Below, one piece after another: positions 10,766-64,000 of a DNA stretch of 64,000 nt. Both the position numbers and the translations under genes were made by a program. Source of the DNA: Lumbricus terrestris (lineage: Eukaryota > Annelida > Clitellata > Crassiclitellata > Lumbricidae); assembly GCA_949752735.1 (NCBI GenBank), contig OX457053.1, positions 7,046,635-7,110,634 of the forward strand. Reading direction: 5' to 3'. Position 1 is the stretch's first letter; each line of letters opens with the position of its first letter. The notes under the pieces are model-generated. The model did not search any database. It was not told where the DNA came from and worked only from the letters and a program-made list of their open reading frames with translations.

Positions 10766-10943
10766 AGAGAGAGACAGACAGACAGACAGACAGAGGGGGA
10801 GAGAGAGGGAGAGAGTGAGAGAGAGAATAGAGAGAGAGAGAGAGAGAAAAGAGAGACAGTGTGTGTGTGAGAGAGAGAGAAACAGAGACAGTGACAAGAG
10901 AGAGAGAGAGACAGACAGAGAGACAGACAGAGAGAGGGGGAGA

Positions 10944-10981
<38 letters not shown>

Positions 10982-11182
10982 AGAGAGAGAGAGTGTGTGT
11001 GTGTGTGTGAGAGAGAGTGTGTGTGAGAGAGACAGTGACAAAGACAAAGAGATAGAGAGACAGAGACAGAGACACATAGAGACACATAGAGAGAAAGAGA
11101 GAGACAGAGACACAGACAGAGACACAGGCAGAGAGAGACAGAGTCAGAGACAAAGAGAAAGAACGAGAGAGAGAGAGAGAGG
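10766..11182. repeat. Polypurine (GA)n / (GACA)n tract
   Basis: About 415 bp of almost pure purine on the plus strand with CA interruptions (GTGTGTGT at about 10860 and 10994). Confidence 0.95.
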
Positions 11183-11185
11183 AAC

Positions 11186-11381
11186 ACTGCCGGTGTTGTT
11201 AGTGGTACGACGTACCACACTCGCGGTCGGTACTGGTCTCAAGTACCATTGGTGTACGGCTGATTTAGATCATTCAATGGTCTCTCCAAACACTTGGAGA
11301 CAGTCGCATTTCTCCTTCCTGATTTCCTTCCTCACCCACCCACCGACAATCAACTAAATGCATGTAGTAAAATCATCTCTG

Positions 11382-11423
<42 letters not shown>

Positions 11424-12518
11424 ATAAGAAGAGTCAAATGCTCGCTTCTAGGAAAGATGCTTGGAGTATCCGAGTTGCATACTGGGAAAATCGTGTCTCA
11501 CTTTTCTAAAAATTGTCCACTATAAAAAAATTTATTAAGTGGAGCTCTTGCTGCTCTTTGGCTGTTCGCATCTGAAAACGCTGGAGACGGAACCAACGGC
11601 CTCACAGGATGCTAATCGAACTGGGGGGTTGTAGGGGAGAGGGTGGGGGATCTCTTCAAATGAAGGAAATGCCGCTAGAAACCGCATTTGATGCTGTAAA
11701 ATGTTCTCTAAAAGTAATGCCATTTGGTATTCCATTTAGCTGTCGGATAAATTAATTTATTGTCGGGGTCAAAGTCACTTCTCTTTGTTAAGTCACGTGT
11801 ATTAAATTTTAGCGGCTGTTTGTTTCTTTATTGCCGTAATCATTCGTGTTTTTTCCCGTACATTATTTCGAGTGATTTCCTGCAGAAATTGTCACATTTT
11901 TGACATCCCGATTCCTCAGTGTGTTTCGCTACCAACCATTTGCAACGCAGGTCTATGAAATTTCTCAGTATACCCCATAGAAGCCAGATAGGGAATGCAA
12001 CACCTTAATGCAATGGTGCCATATCGATATAATTATAGGCCCGCAAAACCCACGCTGTTTTGTTTGTTCCGGTGACGGTTCAGAATCTGGTGGGAGGGGG
12101 GTCAAGTCGAGGTGGCAACATGGTGGTAATTGTCGATGGCGGCGGGAATGTGGTGGCGTGGGAGTAGAATCAGGATGGCCACAGCCAGACACGTCCAGCC
12201 ACACAAGTGTCTAGCGCAGGCAGTCATCGCTTATCAGGGTGTCTGGAGTGGATGAATGAATGGAGTGGCCGGGCGCTCTCGACACGACCGCATCAACCGA
12301 GAACTACTTCGTCGTATCTCTGATCATGATTAATAAGTGGTGAAGATGGAAATGGACGAGGAGGTGGAAAATTCGGATGACAACAGCAACAGCGCAGTCT
12401 GTTTCCACGGCCGAGTCGTTTAGACTGCAGCCGGGAAAATCGTCTGAATGATTCAACGCAACCGCAATGCGGAACATTATACGGTGCTCGATGATTTAAG
12501 CTTACCGTACTGATGATC
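11186..12518. other. Intergenic DNA upstream of the GPCR
   Basis: Contains a perfect 17-base palindrome GTGGTACGACGTACCAC (about 11201), a GCT run (about 11379-11423) and otherwise unremarkable sequence. No gene recognised. Confidence 0.5.
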
Positions 12519-12520
12519 GG

Positions 12521-12530
12521 TATAAATAAT
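12521..12530 (+). promoter_or_regulatory. TATA box, candidate GPCR promoter
   Basis: TATAAATAAT, preceded by CGG, lies 478 bp before the GPCR ATG with no intervening gene. A start of transcription would be expected near 12550. Inference only. Confidence 0.45.
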
Positions 12531-12639
12531 AGTCAATCTCGTTCGATACAGTCCTCGCCTGTCTGCGTGTGAGTTACGATAACTATTCTCGCCAAGCGTT
12601 TTGTGGACTGGAGAACCTATACGATACTGGAAACTGTTG

Positions 12640-12962
12640 AGGATTTCGACTGCTTGTCTGGTTTTTCGTTATCATCACTACCTTACTTTTCGCTATCATA
12701 TCTAGGCTTTGCCGTCTTTTCGGTGTAATCTCTAGCTGACTGGTTTCTCGCCATATCTTCTTGACTGCCTTCTCGCTACCAGCTATTATACTCAACTTGG
12801 CCTTCGCTATCATCTCTACATAATTGGCTGGTTTTTCTCAAAAATCTTGAGTCCACCTGGTTTTCGCTACCATCTCTACTCCACCTGGTTTTTGCTACCA
12901 TCTTTACCAGCCTAGTTTTAGCCATAGTTTCTACTTGACCTTCCTTTCGCTATCATCTTTAC
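12640..12962 (+). repeat. Degenerate repeats in the presumed GPCR 5' UTR
   Basis: Roughly ten imperfect units of the type CTGGTTTTCGCTACCATCTCTACT, about 24-40 bp apart, pyrimidine-rich on plus. Confidence 0.65.
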
Positions 12963-12998
12963 TTGCTTGCCAAAGAAAGCAACGGAGAACGATTGAAA

Positions 12999-14141
12999 AT
13001 GTCTGAAAATGAAAACAGTACGCTTCTGCAACTAGATTTTATATTCGATCCGCCGGGTTTGAACGGCACGCACCATTCACTGCAGCCCAGCAATGTCTCA
13101 AACATCCATGGCTTGAAGTGCAACGGCACCGTAACGTACGGCGGGAAACTCTGGACGCAGAGACTCATCGTGGAGGTCCTGCTCGTTCCTTGCTTCGCCG
13201 TCCTTGGACTGGTAGGCAACACCGTCTCCATCGCCGTTCTGAGCCGCATGCGCTCGACCACGTCCCATCTCCTCCAGGCGCTTGCCCTGGCTGACTCCCT
13301 CTTCCTGCTCACCTGCCTCGTATTCCAGTTCCTGACGACCATTCACTACTACGTCCCGTCCTTCCGTCTGATGTTCCCTCACTTCGCCTACCTCCAGCTG
13401 GTCGTCTGGCCGTTGGCCGGTATGACGCAGATGTCGGCCGTTTGGATCGTGGTACTCGTCACCAGGGAGCGGTACCTTGCCGTCTGTCACCCGCTGAGGG
13501 TGAGGCGCTCGGTGACGATGTCCAGGACCCGGGTGGCCGTCAGCCTAGTCGCCATCGCGGCCGTCCTCTTCAACATACCAACCGCCTTCGATCTGGAGAC
13601 GATGCCCATCAAGTGCGACGATATGGAGCTGACGCAGATATGGGTGAGCGCCTCACCGCTGGCGCATAATCACCCCTACCAGCTCGTCTACAAAACGATA
13701 CTCTGCTTCGTGTTTCGAACGGCGCTACCCCTGGCCATCGTCATCTTCCTCAACGTCCGCCTCCTCCAGGGCGTTCGCGCCTCCGCCAAAATCTCCAAGC
13801 ACCACAGCAGCCGACAGTCGTCGTCATCATCATCAAATCCAGGGGATGAGCTGAACCGCGTTATCATCTTCGTCGTCGCAGTCTTCGTCGCCTGCGAGAC
13901 CCCGGACGTTCTCTACCGCGTCATCAGGACGGTCAAGTTCTACGTTCCTTCGTTTCCGCTCGACTGGCCGCAGATGCTGAGCATCGCTACGATGACGAAC
14001 TTCCTGTTGACCGTCAACTCGTCGGTCAACGTCGTTATATACGTCACAACCGGAACGAAGTTCAGGGAGGTGATGATGCGACAGCTCTGCAGCTGGTCGC
14101 AAGATGGCGATAGGGGAAGAGCAGTTCCGGTTCCGGTCTAG
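12999..14141 (+). CDS. Class A GPCR, FMRFamide/neuropeptide-receptor-like
   Basis: A single-exon 380-residue protein. Seven hydrophobic segments lie at about residues 55-82, 90-112, 133-157, 175-194, 230-255, 286-312 and 325-350. TM1 has the GNTVS motif with the conserved Asn, TM2 LALADSLFLL with the conserved Asp, TM3 ends in ERYLAVCHP (E/DRY), TM6 carries FVACETPD in place of the usual CWxP, and TM7 reads NVVIY where NPxxY is usual. The N-terminus has four N-glycosylation sites and no signal peptide, typical of the class. Known: the GNTVSIAVLSR/LQALALAD pattern is that of FMRFamide-receptor-like peptide GPCRs. Role: plasma-membrane receptor for an unknown peptide, signalling through G proteins. 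The ATG at 12999 was chosen because the frame upstream has no ATG. The Ser-rich third loop coincides with a TCG/TCA run. Coding GC content is much higher than the flanks, supporting a real gene. Confidence 0.9.
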   Translation: MSENENSTLLQLDFIFDPPGLNGTHHSLQPSNVSNIHGLKCNGTVTYGGKLWTQRLIVEVLLVPCFAVLGLVGNTVSIAVLSRMRSTTSHLLQALALADSLFLLTCLVFQFLTTIHYYVPSFRLMFPHFAYLQLVVWPLAGMTQMSAVWIVVLVTRERYLAVCHPLRVRRSVTMSRTRVAVSLVAIAAVLFNIPTAFDLETMPIKCDDMELTQIWVSASPLAHNHPYQLVYKTILCFVFRTALPLAIVIFLNVRLLQGVRASAKISKHHSSRQSSSSSSNPGDELNRVIIFVVAVFVACETPDVLYRVIRTVKFYVPSFPLDWPQMLSIATMTNFLLTVNSSVNVVIYVTTGTKFREVMMRQLCSWSQDGDRGRAVPVPV

Positions 14142-14184
14142 GGAATGACGCTCCAGGGCTTCGGACTCTGATCCGATATTTGCG

Positions 14185-14275
14185 TATTATTGACAATAAT
14201 CAATTATTGACAATAATTAATTATTGACAATAATTAATTATTGACAATAATTAATTATTGTCAATAATTGATTAT
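14185..14275. repeat. Palindromic AATTATTGACAAT repeats
   Basis: About five tandem copies of a self-complementary unit TTATTGACAATAATTA, just 3' of the GPCR stop. It could form a hairpin in the 3' UTR. Confidence 0.8.
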
Positions 14276-14745
14276 TTCTCTCGGAATTAAATGAAGATTT
14301 GATTTCAATGAACTTCAAAGAGATTTAACTCAGTCCGGTATAACAAGCGTATAATAACGTTTCTATAACATGCGAAAACTTTATTTTGAACATTCAGAAA
14401 ACGTTTAAGGTTATATATATTTGCGAAAGTTAATAATTTCCTTGTTGCAACGTTTGATGATTGTAAATACTGTTTGTCGATTTTATGTACGGTTTCTGAA
14501 TATGCCCTTAATGATCCAGAAAAGTTTGTACTGATTAAAGTTGTCATTAAATTTTTAAGATGCGGCGACATTGCTGGGATAAAAATTTATGAGGGGATGG
14601 TAAAATTAAGGGATGGGGATGAAGGTTACGCGGATGAGGTGAGGATATGATTATACAGGGACGAAATGAGATGGGGTTAAGCCACAAACGCCGTGTGTAA
14701 CGAGGGCTCATTTCTGTTCCCGAGTTGCTCTCTACTTTCAGGTTC
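14272..14745. other. Non-coding DNA 3' of the GPCR
   Basis: No gene, RNA or repeat recognised. No clear AATAAA for the GPCR is obvious except AT-rich words. Confidence 0.4.
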
Positions 14746-14749
14746 GTAC

Positions 14750-14876
14750 ATCACGCTGCCCGGCTTTCTCATTCAACCTGATATAACCTTCTTTCATACA
14801 ACTCCTGTTTCCCTTGTATCCCAAGGCTTTAAGTAATTCCGCCGGTATGTTGTCGATGCCCGCTGCCTTGCATGAC
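14750..14876 (-). pseudogene. Reverse transcriptase fragment (non-LTR)
   Basis: On the minus strand the first 60 bases code for KAAGIDNIPAELLKALG, the well-known N-terminal RT motif of RTE/Jockey-like LINEs, then the frame decays. Only about 120 bp survive. Confidence 0.75.
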
Positions 14877-15890
14877 GTCACAATAAGCCTAATTTCGAAT
14901 TCTCAGTGAATTTATATAATAGTAGATTGCGCTGAAATCGTAGTGACGTCACAATTATAGTCCTCGTTTTAGAATCTGAAAATGAACTCCATTAATTATG
15001 ATAGTAGATCTGTGTAATAAACGAAGTGACGTCACAATAGGCCTTGTTTGTACTCTTCTATAATAGTAGGCCTATATCATGATCGAAGTGACGTCACAAT
15101 TGACCTAGTTTTATATTCTCAAGCTGAACGTGCTATAGAATTTGTATCATAATTAGAGCGATATTGCGTTAAAACAGCCCCAGTTTTGCATTGCGAAAAT
15201 TAAATAATATGATGGTAGATCTGTATCATCAGTGGCGTAGGCAAGGGGGTTCGGGGGTTAACCCCCCCCCCCATTGGCTCCGGGGAAAAGGTTTTTATAG
15301 GTTATTTTTCCATTTAAGTAAGAAAAAATAGCAAAAAACAGGGTTTCCGGCCATAAACCCCCATCAAAAATTCCTGGCTACGCCACTATTTATCATAATC
15401 GAAATTACGCCAACACAGGCCTAATTTCGTTTCTTCAGTGAACTTGTTTAATAGTAGAATTGTATCAAAATCGAAGTGACGTCATAAAAGGCCCAGTTTA
15501 TATTCGCAAATTTAACATCTATACTGGAAGATTGGTATAATAATCGAAGTGACGTCACAATAGGCAATAATTATGGTTTATATTCTCAAAACGTAGGCCT
15601 ACATGTACATATACAAGAGTACATTTATATCATTATCGAAGTGACATCACAATAGGCCAAGTTTTTTTAATTCTTGTAGTGAACTCACGTAATAATAAAA
15701 TTGTATCATAATCAGAGTGACGTTCCAATGGGCATAGTTCTAAGTTTTGTATTCTCAAATATTAATGAAATTATGACGTGATAGTAGATCTGTATCCTGA
15801 CCGAAGTGACGTCACAATAGGCCTAATTTCGCTTCTCAGCGAACTTATTTAATTGTAGAATTGTATCATAATCGAAGTGACGTCATAAAA
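14869..15890. repeat. Degenerate 62-89-bp satellite carrying CRE palindromes
   Basis: About 13 diverged units sharing ATTGTATCATAATCGAAG, TGACGTCACAATAGGCC and ATTCTCA words. Perfect TGACGTCA occurs at about 14873, 14944, 15027, 15089, 15477, 15550, 15807 and 15878, with one-base variants near 15639 and 15718. A MITE (15230-15388) interrupts it. TGACGTCA is the consensus CREB/ATF site; whether it acts here is unknown. Confidence 0.85.
15230..15388. mobile_element. Short hAT-like MITE in the CRE satellite
   Basis: 159 bp with inverted ends CAGTGGCGTAGGCAAGG and CCTGGCTACGCCACTA. Flanks TGTATCAT and TTTATCAT agree at 7 of 8 positions, fitting an 8-bp hAT-type duplication. Confidence 0.8.
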
Positions 15891-15977
15891 GTCCCCGTTT
15901 TATATTATAAAAATTAGCATCTACATGCAGGCCCTAAACAGGCCTATAATAGCAGGTCTTTTTGATATTCATTCAGG

Positions 15978-16216
15978 GCGGATTCAAGGGGCCAAAATTT
16001 CTGACGACCTTTTTTTTTTTTTTTTAGTCATCGATTAAAATCTCATGAAAATTTTCCATTTTCGCCGCCAAAATTTCTGACGACTTTTTTTTTTTTAGTC
16101 ATCGATCAAAATCGTGGATATTTCAATGTAAAATAATTCAGATGGTAATTTTTTTAGGAGGGGCTGAGCCTCTTGTAGGGGGGGCTTAGCCCCCAGCCCC
16201 CCCCCTAGCGCCGCCA
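15978..16216. mobile_element. MITE-like element with paired internal repeats
   Basis: Starts CAGGGCGGATTCAAGGGGCC and ends GGGGGGCTTAGCC...CGCCGCCACTG, an imperfect inverted repeat; inside, two direct copies of CCAAAATTTCTGACGAC followed by T-runs and TTTTAGTCATCGAT. Related to 52988-53309. No clean target duplication found. Confidence 0.6.
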
Positions 16217-16262
16217 CTGGTGTTGCCTCCGGGCAAAATATCGGAGGCGCTCACAATAGATT

Positions 16263-16535
16263 CTCACTAGTTTTGATGGAGCTGATGGTTGGGAAAGAAT
16301 CAAAACAGTCACCTTCGCACTAGTTTTGATGGAGCTGATGGTTGGGAAAGAATCAAAACAGTCACCTTCGCACTAGTTTTGATGGACCTGATGGTTTGGA
16401 AAGAATCAAAACAGTCACCTTCGCACTAGTTTTGATGGAGCTGATGGCTGGAAAATAATCAAAACAGTCATCTTCGCACAAGTTTTGATGTAGTTGATGG
16501 TTGGGAAAGAATCAAGACAGTCACCTTTGCACTAG
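16263..16535. repeat. 53-bp tandem repeat, five copies
   Basis: Units of about 53 bp beginning CACTAGTTTTGATGGAGCTG and ending AAAACAGTCACCTTCG; the first three are nearly identical, the last two diverge. Confidence 0.9.
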
Positions 16536-16652
16536 TTTTCATAGTCCTGATTCAATGGCGATTGCTCTCCACGAAAATATTTGTCGATGGTGTCCGGAAC
16601 TTGATTACTTTGACCGTTGCTACACGTTAGAGCAAGTATATGCTACAACACA

Positions 16653-16830
16653 GGTGGGGCGCGGTGGTGTAGTGGTGACGTCGTTGTCTTGAAGCCGGAA
16701 GGTTCGAGGTTCGAATCCACCTCAAGTCGCCGCGTAGGGACCTTGGACAAGTACTTCACTCGCAATTGCTCAGCGCTTCGGCGTGAAACTCCGATGCAGT
16801 GTCCGCGCTGTAGTCGGGAGCGCCTCTGAG
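16653..16830 (+). mobile_element. tRNA-derived SINE
   Basis: Begins GGGGCGCGGTGG. RNA polymerase III A box TGGTGTAGTGG at 16665-16675 and B box GGTTCGAATCC at 16708-16718 are both perfect, 33 bp apart as in tRNA genes. The body continues to CGGGAGCGCCTCTGAG, where the usual hairpin tail is cut short. Confidence 0.92.
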
Positions 16831-17189
16831 TAATAAGAAGACGCAGTCGGTGTTCGAAAATCCCTGACGTAGCCGTAGCTGTCAAGTTTTAGCGAACAAA
16901 TTTTTTACCTCAACGCAGAGAAGACACTACAGTCGTGTGTTGTAAATTTATAACCGTGTGCACTGCACAGCTGTGCAGTGTGCAGTCATGGTTTCTATAG
17001 CCATAATGTATTCATCTGCACCTACATCTAATATTATAAGCAGTTATTGAGGTAAATGGATAGGCCTACAGTTCTACAGTCAACATACACACACACAGCT
17101 CAAACAAAACACATGTGTATATAGAATTATAGATATATAACTTATGTAGGCTATGCATATGTAGCCTATATGTACATTTATGATGATGA

Positions 17190-17460
17190 TGATGGTGCTC
17201 TGCCCGAAGGCAGGTTCATTGGCTTTACGCCCCTGGGGATGAGATGAGTGAGGTGGTTTCCCGTTGCCTTCCCCACAGACAATGATGGGTAAGCAACTTG
17301 TCCAAGGTCGCTCCGCAGGAGCATGCGCCCCTGCGTCCCACACGTGCTAGCCCGAGATATCTAAATCTCTGAATGTCAACTCCCAGCCCGGGGCTTGAAC
17401 CGCAGTCCGTTGCAACCAACAGACGAATGCAGCTCGCACTTACCGGTGTAGCTAACTAGG
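17190..17460 (-). mobile_element. Second tRNA-like SINE family
   Basis: On the minus strand an A-box-like TAGTTAGCTACACCGG (about 17440-17455) is followed by GGTTCAAGCCCCGGGCTGG, a B-box match (about 17383-17401), then a unique body ending at GGGCAGAGCACC and a CAT run. No homology to the other SINE body apart from CCTTGGACAAGTTGC. Confidence 0.7.
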
Positions 17461-17561
17461 CCAGTACATTTATATATAAGTATATTCATATTTATGTAGG
17501 CTATATGTAAATTTGCATATATATAATCCCAGTTTTTAACGTGTCGACAATCTCCGCGCTG

Positions 17562-17793
17562 CATAATAACAGGCAATGTTTGGTCATTATGACGTCATTT
17601 TAATTGCTGGGAAAGCCATTTCATTTTACAAAGCGCACGATAAGTCTTTTTCGAGCTGCTGACTCGAAGCATAAGCAAGCGCGTCGGGCGTCATAAAGTT
17701 CGTTTCGGAAGTTTCAGCTTTTGAAAGGCTAGTAACTTTATAGTCTACATCATCAGGATGATTTGCATTTATGATGATTATGTGTATTTTTAG
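17562..17793. other. Non-coding with one CRE palindrome
   Basis: TATGACGTCAT at about 17588-17598; nothing else recognised. Confidence 0.4.
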
Positions 17794-18079
17794 AGGCGTA
17801 ATTGCAGTATCGGGGACCGTGTGTGTCGGTTAGGGCCAGGTTCAGACGTCGTGAGAGTCGGTTAGGGTCAGGTTATGCGTCGTGAGGGTCGGTTAGGGCC
17901 AGGTCAGGCGTCGTGAGAGTCGGTTAGGGCCAGGGTCAGGCGTCGTGAGAGTCGGTTAGGGTCAGGTTATGCGTCGTGAGGGTCGGTTAGGGTTAGTGCT
18001 AGGGTTAGTGTCGTCATTAGATACTACATGTATACTAAGATATCGTGTATGCTTCGGTTCCCGATACTGCAATTTCGCC
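17794..18079. mobile_element. Inverted-repeat element containing TTAGGG-bearing tandem repeats
   Basis: Terminal inverted repeats of 24 bp (GGCGTAATTGCAGTATCGGG at 17794 and its near-perfect complement ending at 18079) enclose about six units of 30-33 bp of the type GGCGTCGTGAGAGTCGGTTAGGG. Probably a small non-autonomous element that has amplified an internal repeat. Confidence 0.7.
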
Positions 18080-18369
18080 TTTTTAGAATCTTTATCAACA
18101 AAGTTTACATTTATTACCATCACCAAAATAAACCAATTGACCTCAAAACACTGCAGAGGACCATCAAGGACACCCCACCATACCCCCGCTCCACCTCACC
18201 CCTGTGGGGCGGGATGGGGTGAACAACCAAAATCTCCCGGACACCGTTGTTTATCCCAGAAGAGTCGGAGCTTTTTGCGAGGACATATTTTTATTGTTTC
18301 ACGTTGACTAAGTTAGTTAGATGCTCTTCTTGCGGTATTTGACACACGATCATGTCGCGCTTGTATAAA

Positions 18370-18499
18370 ATGGAGAGAGAGAGAGAGACAGACAGACAGA
18401 TTGACTGACTGACTGAGAGACAGACAGAGACAGACAAAGGCAGAGACAGAGGCAGAGACAGACAGAGGCAGAGACAGAGGCAGAGACCGAAAGACCGAA

Positions 18500-18545
<46 letters not shown>
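18370..18545. repeat. (GA)n / (GACA)n microsatellite
   Basis: Purine-rich GA and GACA repeats. Confidence 0.95.
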
Positions 18546-18546
<1 letters not shown>

Positions 18547-18845
18547 GAGGAGTATAGGGATGAGGGATAGGTGGAGGAGGACTATGGGAAGGATGAAGTG
18601 TGAGGTGGTCGTTATCTATTTATAGCGGGCGGACAGAGTTGCAACTTACTCTTTGTCTCTGGTTGGGTTTCTATCTCGCTTCTCTATCGTTGGTTAGGGT
18701 TAGGGTTGGGGTAACTGGCAACGGTTGACCATGATCCTAACCCTGACCATAACGGGTTCTCTCCAATCTTTGTCCGCAAGTCAATGTATGCAACAATTAT
18801 TTTCCTTTCTCGCCGCTGTTGGCACCAATGTTTTAAAGCGACAGT
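18546..18845. other. Upstream region of the guanylate cyclase gene
   Basis: Contains TATTTATAGCGGG (about 18617) and a short telomere-like GGTTAGGGTTAGGGTTGG (about 18691). Either could be promoter-related or chance; no gene seen. Confidence 0.35.
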
Positions 18846-18849
18846 GAAT

Positions 18850-19210
18850 AATGCGACTGTGAATATTATATGACTGTGAATAAAGTGACAGTGAATAAAG
18901 TGACGGTGAATGAAGTGACAGTGAATAAAGTGACAGTAAATAAAGTGACAGTGAATAAAGTGACAGTAAATAAAGTGACATTGAATACAGTGGCAGTGAA
19001 TAAAGTTACAGTAAATAAAGTGACATTGAATACAGTGGCAGTGAATAAAGTGACAGTGAATAAAGTGACAGTGAATAAAGTGACAGTAAATAAAGTGACA
19101 TTGAATACAGTGGCAGTAAATAAAGTTACAGTAAATAAAGTGACATTGAATACAGTGGCAGTGAATAAAGTTACAGTGAATAAAGTGACAGCGAATAAAG
19201 TGACAGCCAA
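18850..19210. repeat. 15-bp minisatellite with an AATAAA in most units
   Basis: About 24 copies of AATAAAGTGACAGTG and the variants AATACAGTGGCAGTG and AATAAAGTGACATTG, arranged in higher-order groups of three. It ends about 145 bp before the cyclase start codon. The 15-bp period keeps a VTVNK-type frame open; I treat that as a by-product. Confidence 0.93.
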
Positions 19211-19354
19211 TAGTTTAACTGGATGTCACCATGATGCCGAATGGTTGTTCTATAACGATATCTTCTTTCTCTACGTTGTTTACCAAGGATCCGTGATGCG
19301 AATGGTTCGAGGAAGTCGTTCACTTGGCTGAAGTCAACGCATCATGTGAGGAAT

Positions 19355-63644
<44,290 letters not shown>

Positions 63645-63934
63645 GTGAGAATAATTGTTGCCATTCACATCGTCTATTGTTTTACTAGATCGTCTACCAT
63701 TTCGCTCATTTCCAACGCCGGTAACATGACATCTCGAGTTCGCCAACGGAGCCACATCCAACACAGCATCACTCCTCTGATAGACTATCTTCGTGCGCGA
63801 TCATCGTCACAACTCATTTCAAGTTCTCGCTCCGAGTCACATCCAACACAGCAATGTGCTTTAGAATGATCTGCCTTCTGAATTCCCCTATTTTTCGGTT
63901 CCCCCACCATTAATACTAATCAAGTATGTGCACT
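63645..63934. other. Intron DNA after exon 10
   Basis: Two short direct repeats ACATCCAACACAGCA (about 63752 and 63839). The frame from exon 10 continues open past the donor for about 220 bp, which I regard as chance. Confidence 0.4.
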
Positions 63935-64000
63935 TGCTATATATAGCGCCCTTCAAGCTCTCTACTCAGAGGCGCTCCCGACTGCAAAGCGGACACTGCA
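63935..64000 (-). mobile_element. SINE, tail part (cut by window end)
   Basis: TATATAGCGCCCTTCAAGCTC and CTACTCAGAGGCGCTCCCGA, then GCGGACACTGCA: minus-strand tail of the family at 16653 and 41485. Confidence 0.85.

Noticed and set aside
16542..16655. Possible exon (HENICRWCPELDYFDRCYTL)
   Set aside because: Looks protein-like and ends before GTGGGG, but its acceptor reads into a stop in one frame and it directly abuts a SINE head; no neighbour exon found.

Overview
This is eukaryotic genomic DNA from an animal, most likely a marine deuterostome of the echinoderm type (a hemichordate is the main alternative). The grounds are: a large intron-containing receptor guanylate cyclase gene of the sea-urchin/natriuretic-receptor type; a Ty3/gypsy element with the pol order integrase before reverse transcriptase, known from deuterostomes as Gmr1-like; a foldback transposon that looks like the sea urchin TU elements; tRNA-derived SINEs whose tails carry a GCGCCTCTGAGT...GGGGCGCTATA hairpin; very abundant tetranucleotide microsatellites; and an excess of the palindrome TAGGCCTA. 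The species cannot be named from sequence alone.

Host genes. (1) 4.48-5.79 kb, minus strand: a two-exon, 85-residue secreted-peptide precursor, too short per exon to be found by length-based ORF calling. It has a signal peptide, an acidic propiece and a 29-residue cationic amphipathic C-terminal peptide with a CxxC pair. (2) 13.0-14.1 kb, plus strand: an intronless class A GPCR resembling FMRFamide/neuropeptide receptors, with a TATA box upstream. (3) 19.36 kb to the window end, plus strand: a receptor guanylate cyclase. Ten exons join with consistent splice phases and encode signal peptide, ANF-type ligand-binding domain, one membrane segment and the start of the kinase-homology domain; the cyclase domain lies beyond 64 kb.

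Mobile DNA. Intron 1 of the cyclase gene (20.06-42.04 kb) is mostly transposons: a decayed DNA transposon (20.2-22.7 kb), then a gag-only LTR retrotransposon on the minus strand (22.8-41.1 kb, LTRs of about 2.45 kb). That retrotransposon was itself invaded by an intact Gmr1-like element (23.3-30.5 kb, TSD ATCTC) in its 3' LTR and by a hAT element (34.3-35.5 kb, TSD GCCTAATC) in its interior. Later introns hold a 2.0-kb TU-like foldback element (43.9-45.9 kb), a 1.94-kb near-perfect palindrome and a 2.2-kb DNA transposon sitting in one (ACAT)n tract (53.7-58.5 kb), hAT-type MITEs, SINEs and 5'-truncated LINEs.

Between the genes: a roughly 70-90-bp satellite in which most units carry a perfect CRE palindrome TGACGTCA (14.87-15.89 kb), a 15-bp minisatellite with an AATAAA in most units directly upstream of the cyclase start codon (18.85-19.21 kb), a 15-bp minisatellite open in several frames (7.82-8.27 kb), and TTAGGG-bearing repeats enclosed by inverted repeats (17.79-18.08 kb). 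All coordinates were read by eye; splice sites and family names were not checked by alignment, cDNA or database search.
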